Positions 56,595 to 64,000 of a stretch of 64,000 bases of DNA are shown here, one piece after another (position 1 is the stretch's first letter; each line of letters starts with the position of its first letter). The notes below the pieces were generated by a model. The model saw only the letters and a program-made list of their open reading frames with translations. It had not been told where the DNA came from and searched no databases. The position numbers and the translations under genes are program-made. Location: positions 17,621,676-17,685,675 of the forward strand of contig OX465286.1 of assembly GCA_949987705.1 (NCBI GenBank), read 5' to 3'. The stretch comes from Thereva unica. Lineage: Eukaryota; Arthropoda; Insecta; Diptera; Therevidae.

Positions 56595-59225
56595 TTTCCG
56601 GATTTTTATTTTCCCACCCGGAAAGGGAAATCATTGTTGCGGGTGATTTCAACGTTCACAATGTACATTGGCTAAATTACTCAAATGGCACCAGTGTTCC
56701 TGGCAAAGACGCCGAGCTCTTTGCGAGCCTCAACAACTTGCACCAAATTGTTAAATGTCCCACGAGAGTCCCCGATATCCCAGGTCCAGGAGCCCATCTC
56801 CTTGACCTGTTTCTTACTTCTCATCCGACGCGGTACTCCATCAAGGTTAGTTCACCCCTTGGCAACTCGGACCATAAACTAATTAGCGCTTATTTCCCAT
56901 ATCCATCCTCGACCACAACCACCACAGCTCCTAAAACAACTGTGTGGCACTATGGGAAAGCCAACTGGTTGGGTCTTATTCGCTTCTTCCAGGCCACTGA
57001 CTGGGATTTGTGTTTCCGTAATGCCAATGCGAACTATGCGGCCCTCTGTGTCACCAAAATTATTCGAGCGGGTATGCGCTTGTTCATCCCTCACTCTACC
57101 AAATCTGTGAAGCCTAGGCCGAACAAATGGTTCAATGGGGAATGTATGAACGCAATCAAAGTTAAAGAAGCCGCATATAAAGCATACAGACGTTCGCCTA
57201 ATGAGCTACTTCGTCGTGAGTACATCAAATTGAGAAACTCCTGTAACTCCATCATCAGGAAAGTCAAATCATCATTTGATGATAGATTGAGAAGTAAGAT
57301 TCTTAACTCCACTACAGGCAGCAAAAACTTCTGGTCCTTGGTAACTGCCATCAAGAAGAATTTTACTTCCTCCTCAACACCTCCTTTTATTCACAACAAG
57401 GAAGTGATAACAGAAAGCAAACCCAAGACCGACCTATTAGCTTCTCTGTTCGCCGCAAATTCTTCTTTACCCGATGCTGCTATGTCACCCCCCACTCTCG
57501 TGAATACCACCAACTCAATGGACGGAGTTCACTTCAGGACTCGCGAGGTGTTTAGGTGTCTCAAAGATCTCGACGTCAATAAATCCACTGGCCCCGACAA
57601 ATTCCCCCCTATGATACTTAAAAAATGTGCATCACCTTTGGCTAAACCCCTGCGCAAACCTTTTGCCCTGTCTTACTTCTCCGGAGTGTATATCGACTCT
57701 TGGAAACTAGCTCATGTTCAGCCAATCCCAAAAAAAGGTGAAGCCAGCGACCCCTTAAACTACCGCCCAATAGCAATTACTTCTGTTCTCTCCAAAATCA
57801 TGGAGACAATAATCAATAAAAGGCTGATGAAATATCTAGAATCCAACCAAATTATACACTACAGGCAATACGGCTTCAGACCTAAACGGTCTACTGGCGA
57901 TCTGCTTGTGTGTTTAACCGAGCGTATCAACCAAAGCATTCATAGCTTTGGCGAGTCTGGTCTGGTTGCTCTAGATATATAAAAGGCTTTTGACAGAGTA
58001 TGGCACCCAGCTCTGTTGAATAAACTCCAAGCTATTGGTATACACTTAGTTCTAAGGAACTGGATTAACAGCTTTCTTTCAGGCCGTTCAATCAAGGTAG
58101 TATTGGACGGCGTCGAATCCAACCCACATGTCATTTCGGCCGGAGTTCCCCAGGGGTCAATTCTCTCACCCGCACTTTTTCTAATCTTCATTAAAGATCT
58201 GCTCTCAATCCCCTCCAACCCACTTTACTGCTTCGCTGATGACGGTACTCTGAATTTCTCTTACTCCTTCGACAATATAAGACAAGCACGTGCCAGACCT
58301 TGTCTTTACCACCGTCAACTGATGTCGACTTCGATCAACCGGGATATCGAATCGATTCTTCATTGGGGCGAAATGAACCGCGTCGAATTCAATGCCACAA
58401 AAACGAAGTACTGTCTGATCTCCAATAAAAATTGTACCGACCTTCCTCCTATCTCAGTGGATAAAGAGAATCTAACGGCTGACCCAACTCTTAACATCCT
58501 GGGGGTAACTTTAACGGAGCATCTGCGATGGAATGATCACATACTTCACATCGCAAAACAAGCCTCCCAATGCCTTGGATTTCTCAAGAGATGCAAGTTC
58601 CTCCTCCAGCCAGCCGCATTGGCTACAATATACAAATCCTACATTCGGCCGCGCCTCGAATACAACTCGTATATCTGGGCAGGCGCCCCAAAAACCACCT
58701 TGGCTTGTCTCGACAAGGTGCAAAATCGTGCCCTCAAACTCATTGGTGATGGCCCCTTTCGCGCCTCCATAGACACCTTAAGCCACCGTAGGAATGTAGC
58801 AGCCCTCTCCATACTTTATCGCTATTACCATGGCGACTGTTCCACTGAAATTCAGGACCTCCTGCCTGCACGGCAATACTTTTCCCGCAACACAAGACTA
58901 GCCCGCTCGGCTCATCCTCATACCCTACAGCCCCCCCCCCCCGTTAACGCACAATACGGTTTAGAAGTTAGTTTATGAATAGAACAACTCGACTGTGGAA
59001 TAATCTCCCGCAGTCAGTATTTCCGAACTCGTACAACACCTTACAGTTCAAACGTGAGGTTCATCGTCATTTTCTTCTACACCCTCCAGACCCCCTCTAA
59101 CCTTTCCTATTCTCCTCTATTCTTCAAACCAAGCTTACTACTAGACATTGCACCATGAACTGAACGACATGACGGACTGGTAGTACAAAGGGTTACACCT
59201 AAGCTTGGTTTTTTCATAAAAAAAA
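56595..59225 (+). pseudogene. LINE family A, copy 3: nearly intact endonuclease-reverse transcriptase
   Basis: One frame runs from mid-endonuclease to the C-terminal region with a single stop. Endonuclease: EIIVAGDFNVHN (56.62 kb, GDFN motif) and LGNSDHKLIS (SDH). Linker: KPRPNKWFNGECMNAIK. Reverse transcriptase: LDVNKSTGPDKFPP, WKLAHVQPIPKK, NYRPIAITSVLSKIMETI, YGFRPKRSTGDLLVCL. The stop TAA at 57980-57982 replaces Ser in ALDI-x-KAFDRVWH. Then AGVPQGSILSPALFLIF, FADDGTL at 58232-58252 (catalytic Asp pair intact), LNILGVTLTEHLRW, RPRLEYNSYIWAG and LSHRRNVAALSILYRYYHGD follow. At a 12-C run near 58930 the frame changes; the final stretch RTTRLWNNLPQSVFPNSYNT with LQFKREVHRHFL is in another frame. 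3' untranslated stem-loop and A-rich tail follow. The start of the endonuclease is missing. Jockey/CR1-group. Confidence 0.93.
59130..59205 (+). promoter_or_regulatory. Conserved 3' stem-loop of LINE family A
   Basis: TACTACTAG (59136-59144) can pair with CTGGTAGTA (59177-59185) over nine positions, leaving a loop of 32 bases that contains GACATTGCACCATGA and GACATGACGGA. AAGCTT hexamers bracket the hairpin. The minus-strand copies near 59.9 and 50.95 kb keep the pairing although bases in the stem differ. A 3' stem-loop read by the element's own reverse transcriptase is known in related LINE groups; its role here is inferred. Confidence 0.6.
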
Positions 59226-59234
59226 AATATTAAT

Positions 59235-59850
59235 TTTTAAACACCTTCACCATCAACCATGGACCGGAAACGCACGCTCACTGACTGGAAACTTACAGCT
59301 AAGGTGCAGACAATTGCCTGACTAAAAATAGGCATCGGAATATACGGCATATAACTTACGTCCATTCTAATGACTCACAGATCACGAGTCCTTAGATAAA
59401 TCGCATGTGCGTTTGCATGTTTGTATCGCACGTTGCTTGTGAGTTTTTGAGTTGAGTACCTACATATCTTATCGCACGTGTGTTCACCTGAGTTAATAGA
59501 AAACGAAAAGGTAAGACGACAGGATAATTATTCATTTTGAAATCTGCTTTAGTGAAATTAAAACTAATTTTGAATTATTATTTAAAAATTAAAATTTGCG
59601 TGTGTCATTCTGGTATTCCAGATCTTGTTGCTATTATTTTATCGTTATTCATTTTTAATTTACTATCGAAGAAGTCCAGCAGTGATTATGCTTCTGGCTT
59701 GGCGAAATTACATTAAAATAACACTGCAATTTTTATTTATTAAAGCTGGACCTTCTGTTGTGTATGCCAATAGTATTTCGTGTATCAAATCTATTATCTA
59801 TTTATTAATAGATAAAGGAGTCTTTTTAATCTCTTTTTTTTATATGGCAG
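59235..59850. other. No gene recognised
   Basis: AT-rich spacer between two LINE copies in opposite orientation. No credible coding region. Confidence 0.5.
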
Positions 59851-59859
59851 TGCTAAGCT

Positions 59860-61665
59860 CTGGAGTCACCCTTTGTACTACCAGTCCGTCATGTCGTTTG
59901 TCACGTCATGGTGTAATGTCTAGCAGCAAGCTTAGTACGGGGGGATAGGTTATGGGCGTTCGAAGGGGTGTTGAAGAAGGTGGCGATGCGCCCTGCATTT
60001 GAACTCTTGGATGTTGTAGGAGCTCGGAAATACTGACTGCGAGAGATTATTCCACGGTCGAGTTGTTCTATTTACAAACGAATTCATGTCTTGTTTAGTG
60101 CTTGAGCGGGGGGGGGGGGAGTTGCAGGTAGAGGGAATGAGACGAGTGGGCTAATCTGATGGTGCGGTTATAAGATTGCCGTGGAGGCAGGAGAGCGTTT
60201 ATTTCGGAGGAACAGTCACTATGATAGTAGCGATAAAATTTTGTCAGTGCTGCTACATTCCTACGGTGGCTAAAGGGGTCGATGGTGTAGCAGGCGGTGT
60301 CATCATAAATTAATTTAAGTGCCCTTTTTTGCACCTTATCTAACCATGCCAAGGTGGTTATTGAAGCGCCGCCCCAAACGGCGAAGTTGTATTCGAGTAT
60401 GTAGGATTTATAAATAACAGCACGGGCCGATGGCTGGAGGAGGAACTTGCACCTCTTAAGAAATCCCAAGCACTGGGATGCTTGTTTGGCGATTTGGAAT
60501 ATGTGGTCATTCCATCGCAAGTCTTGGCTAATGGCATGCCTAAGATGTGTAGGGATGGGTCGGCCATTAGTTCAACTTCACCCACTGTCAAGGATGGTGG
60601 GTTTTGGTGGAGTTGAATTCGACACGATTCTTCCTTCCCCACTCTACAATGAGATTAATGTCGTTATTAATAGAGTTGGACATTAGTTCACGGTGATCAA
60701 GACAGGGTCTGGCACGTGTCTGTCTTGTATCGCAGCCGTAGGAGTAACGCAGGGTACCGTCGTCAGCGAAGCTGAGAAGTGGGTTGGACGGCATTGAAAG
60801 TAGGTCATTTATAAAAATTAGAAATAGGACAGGTGATAGAATTGACCCCTGGGGGGCCCCCGCAGAGATCGGGTGGGATGCGGATTTGACACCATCCAAT
60901 ACTACCTTGATTGAACGGCCGAAAAGGAAACTCTCGATCCACTTCTGTAGAAGTGAGTCGACTCCAATAGCTTTGAGTTTAGCTAACAGGGCTGAGTGCC
61001 AAATTCTATCGAAAACCTAGGAGATATCCAGAGCAACCAGACTAGACTCACCAGATCTATGCAGACTTCGGTTGAGGTGTTCTGTAAGACATACTAAAAG
61101 ATTGCCAGTGGATCTTTTGTGTCGGAAGCCATACTGTCTGTCGTTTATGAGTAGGTTGGATTCTAAATATCCCATAAGTTTCTTGTTGATTATCGTTTCC
61201 ATGGTTTTGGCATAGAATAGAAGTAATTGCTATTGGGCGGTAGTTGGAAGGAAGGAAGGCTGGAGTCACATTTTTTTCGGTATGGGCTGAACATGGGCAA
61301 GTTTCCAAGAGTCGGGATAAACTCCGGGGAAATATGATAGCGAAAAAAGTTTGCGCAGAGGTTTAGCCAAAGGTGACGCGAATTTTTTTAAGACGATAGG
61401 GGGTATATTATCGGGTCCATTAGAATTGTTGGCATCGAGCTCCTCGAGGTACCTGTACACCTCGCGAGTCTTCAAGAAAACCCTGTCCATTGAATGGGCG
61501 TTACGCTCGGAAATAGGGGGTAACACATCAGTTTCGGGTAAAGAAGAATTTAAAGCGAACAGAGATGCTAATAAATTGATCTTGGATTTTCTGTCTGTTA
61601 TCACCTTCTCATTGTGGCTAAAGGAAGGGGTTGAAGTTGTACTGAAATTCTTCTTGATAGAGATT
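59860..61665 (-). pseudogene. LINE family A, copy 4 (5'-truncated)
   Basis: Minus-strand reading from 61.66 kb: IKKNFSTTSTPSFSHNEKVI, LDANNSNGPDNIPPIVLKKF, WKLAHVQPIPKK, NYRPIAITSILCQ, then YGFRHKRSTGNLLVCLTEHL, and SLVALDIS at the position where copy 3 has a stop. Then AGAPQGSILSPVLFLIFIND, LSFADDGTLRYSY (60.59-60.90 kb), IAKQASQCLGFLKRCKFLLQ and LSHRRNVAALTKFYRYYHSD (60.1-60.5 kb). A poly-C run (read as poly-G at about 60110) lies where copy 3 has one. The 3' untranslated stem-loop is at about 59865-59940. Three or more frameshifts; inactive. It is 5'-truncated before the linker. Confidence 0.92.
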
Positions 61666-61789
61666 AAGGTTTGTTGTTTAACAAATCTATTTATGCTTAG
61701 GCGGTGGCTTTAATGTTCTTCGGTAAAATACAGTATAGTTTTGTTTAACAAAATCTTCGTCTAAAATCGTAATAGACTAACCTACAAGG

Positions 61790-62015
61790 CACAGCCCGAA
61801 CCGCTGGACCTTAAAAGCTGAAATTTTGAAAGTGCATCCCTACTATGAAGAGATTTTTCGAAACTCATCCCCTAAGGGGGTGAAATGGGGTAGAATAGGT
61901 TATATGGGAAATTAATGGCTTCGAACTTGGTATAAATACTATATACAGCATAAATATTGAAACTCATGTTTCAACATTTCTCGAAATTCAACCCCTAATG
62001 GGGGCATTCATGTGA
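61790..62015 (-). repeat. Fragment related to the 117-bp repeat of 14.3-14.9 kb
   Basis: Inverted relative to the array at 14.3 kb: TTTTGAAAGTGCATCCCTAC, TTTTTCGAAACTCATCCCC and TAAGGGGGTGAAATGGGGT. The second half holds a GAAATTCAACCCCTAATGGG stretch. After it, GTGAAACATGTGACACCAT is repeated about three times (62015-62065). Confidence 0.6.
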
Positions 62016-62585
62016 AACATGTGACACCATGTGAAACATGTGACACCATATGAAACATTTGACACCGCGCCACAATGTCAGGAGACTCAAGAAGTACGAC
62101 AAAAACCGGTTTTATAGGAAAGAAACGCACATGAAAAACGCACGTGATGAAATTTTAACGAAAAAATTTTCATCCAAAAATTCCCTGGGTAGAAAGCTAG
62201 CTCATACGCACATTTCTTTCTCTTCTCCTTTCTCTCCATGAAAATACTGACCTCACGGTGTACACACGCACAATCAAAGTTTTCAATGTAGGATAAAGAA
62301 TTATTTTAAGACAAATGCAGGCACGTGTAAGATTAAATGACGAGACTCATATCTGCTTTCAGAGTCTTCATGAGGCATCCCACATTGACTTCATATATAT
62401 ATACATATATAAAACCTTTTTGTGTGGGATGATAACAGGTGACTTTTTTGTTTTGTTTTATATTTTCTAAAGGAAAAAAAATCGCAGTGGCCAATGATAG
62501 TTCATTTTTTTTGCAAAATTGTCGTGTTTTTTTATTTAAAGGCAATTCAATCTATGTATCTCAATATGTTTATCAAGGGATTTTT

Positions 62586-62635
62586 TATGACGTTTTTATT
62601 ACCCTTTTATTACCACTTATCAATTATATTGTCAA
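62586..62635 (+). repeat. TTATTACC-rich dispersed repeat, locus 4
   Basis: GACGTTTTTATTACCCTTTT, then ATTACCACTTATCAATTATA. The closing phrase matches locus 1 (CACTTCTCAATTATAT). Confidence 0.55.
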
Positions 62636-62639
62636 ATGC

Positions 62640-64000
62640 ACTCCTTTTCCCCTTGTTTTTATGTGATGAATGTAGTGATTCGACTTAAAAACGACACTTT
62701 CTTCAACTCAAACTACTTATCACGTCACATGACTCGACTTTTCGTACATGGGTCATAGATATGTTAGACAAGCGCCCGTATCTCAAATTGTAGGTCTCCT
62801 TTGCTTCCTTTTTTTTCTACTATAAATTTTTACATCTTTGAATATTCTTTTAAATTCTTTTCGCTTTTAGTATGAAAAAAAAAATAATATAAAAATAAAA
62901 AAAATATATACTTTAACAATTAAAGCTTCCCTCTGCTGCTACTACTACTACTGCTTCTACTACTATTAATCCATCTCTCTTTCTTCATATCACAACATAT
63001 ATTTCCGGGAAATTTTCGAGAATATCGTGGTGTGTTCATTCACGTATGCAATAGAATTGAACGGAAATTATACAACTTCCTATCACATCCCTAAATTCCG
63101 TGTACGAGGGAAAATATATATATATATATATAGGTATATAGGAATATAAAAAAAATATATAAAAATAAAATAAGTAAAAGAAGAAAAAAAAATTCAACCA
63201 TTCCTTAAGGGATAATTCATATATCTGCGTATACCTATAAAAGAGCTTGTGTATATATTTTTATTCTCTTTTCTACATTGGGGGGGGGGGGGGGGTTGTA
63301 GAATTGACGGAGTAAAGAATGAATGTAGTAACCCCGGAGGGTGGTATGATGGTGAGGGGTGGGTTGTAGGAGGATGAACAAAGAGGAAAAACGAAGGAAG
63401 AAAGATTGGTTGTAAGTACACATGATGGTATATATATACACCCAAATACAGAATCTTTCTTCATTACCTTCGCCCTCTAAACTCCTCCTTGATTTTTACC
63501 GGCAGTATATAAACCGGTATTCGTCGTGTCTTACACTGTTTTTTTTTGTTTTGTTTTAGAAACATAACGGACTTACGTCCACTTTATAATTGATTCGAAT
63601 CGCATTAACGATGTGTAGCTAAAAATTATTCATATTTCAAAATTAAGTTATCGATGACATGGTTTAATTCCTGCCAGTTTACAAATCTCAAATCCAAATT
63701 CTTCTCATTTGCATTTGCGCATACCCGAGTTAAGTCATTGTTTTTAGTATAAAAAAACCATTATTTTTTTCGTTTCTTTTATATTTGATATCATTTTTAT
63801 TAAAACTAAAAAGAAAAGAAAATGAACAAAAAAAAATTTTTTAAAAGAAAATAAATTAAAGAAAAGAAAAATGAACAATCACACACCTACACACACACAC
63901 CCACACAAAAATAGCCAGAAACCAACCAAAAAAAAAGTCAAACTCAATTGCACAAGAAAAGACAGCGACAGGATAAAATGAAATTTACTCGTATATCATC
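62640..64000. other. No gene recognised; low-complexity DNA
   Basis: CTACTACTACTACTG near 62937-62955, (TA)n near 63115-63130, poly-G near 63281-63295, and A-rich and (CA)n DNA at the end. The Pro/Tyr-rich open frames around 63194-63464 come from this composition. Confidence 0.5.

Overview
This is a gene-poor, AT-rich stretch of nuclear DNA from an arthropod, most likely an insect. The order cannot be settled from the sequence alone. The insect reading rests on the transposon community: R1-clade and RNase H-bearing LINEs, a jockey-like LINE, Ty3/gypsy integrase relics, hAT and foldback DNA elements, and a dispersed repeat with the ACTAGC start and CATTTATAATATTAGTA end common in insect genomes. 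I found no exon of a host protein that I could name. Nearly all recognisable coding sequence belongs to decayed mobile elements. The rest is low-complexity DNA rich in CAA/TTG runs, (CT)n, (TA)n and unusually many poly-G/poly-C tracts, as in introns or intergenic spacers.

Layout. 0.2-1.9 kb: relic RNase H LINE and a tRNA-headed SINE. 4.3-5.9 kb: two small tandem arrays, one built from copies of the 3' end of a LINE that recurs at 48-62 kb. 7.4-12 kb: an unidentified ORF, small inverted-repeat elements, tRNA-like modules and a LINE endonuclease scrap. 13.5-18.5 kb: a nest of elements in which a gypsy protease relic is followed by a long-TIR element, which holds a dispersed insect repeat, which holds a hAT-like element with an 8-bp target duplication, which holds a smaller MITE; a 780-bp near-perfect palindrome sits in the right end of the outer element. 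18.6-20.5 kb: minus-strand jockey-like LINE cut by a 200-bp assembly gap. 21.3-21.7 and 24.7 kb: further LINE scraps. 28-33 kb: LINE tail and two arrays of an ATCGAT-centred minisatellite. 34-45 kb: gypsy integrase scraps, an R1-clade LINE, an AAGCTTTC repeat family, a MITE with TAA target duplication and others. 47.9-61.7 kb: a dense LINE cluster, including the best-preserved coding sequence in the window (56.6-59.1 kb, one in-frame stop plus a frame change at a poly-C run) and a clean hAT element at 54.25-56.17 kb with an exact 8-bp target duplication.

Functionally these are selfish elements, and no operon or pathway is present. The most interesting material is structural: one LINE family in five places with a conserved 3' stem-loop, a tandem array made from that LINE's tail, a long palindrome able to give double-stranded RNA if transcribed, and a short-period satellite with a higher-order period near 308 bp. 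No new gene system can be claimed from sequence reading alone.
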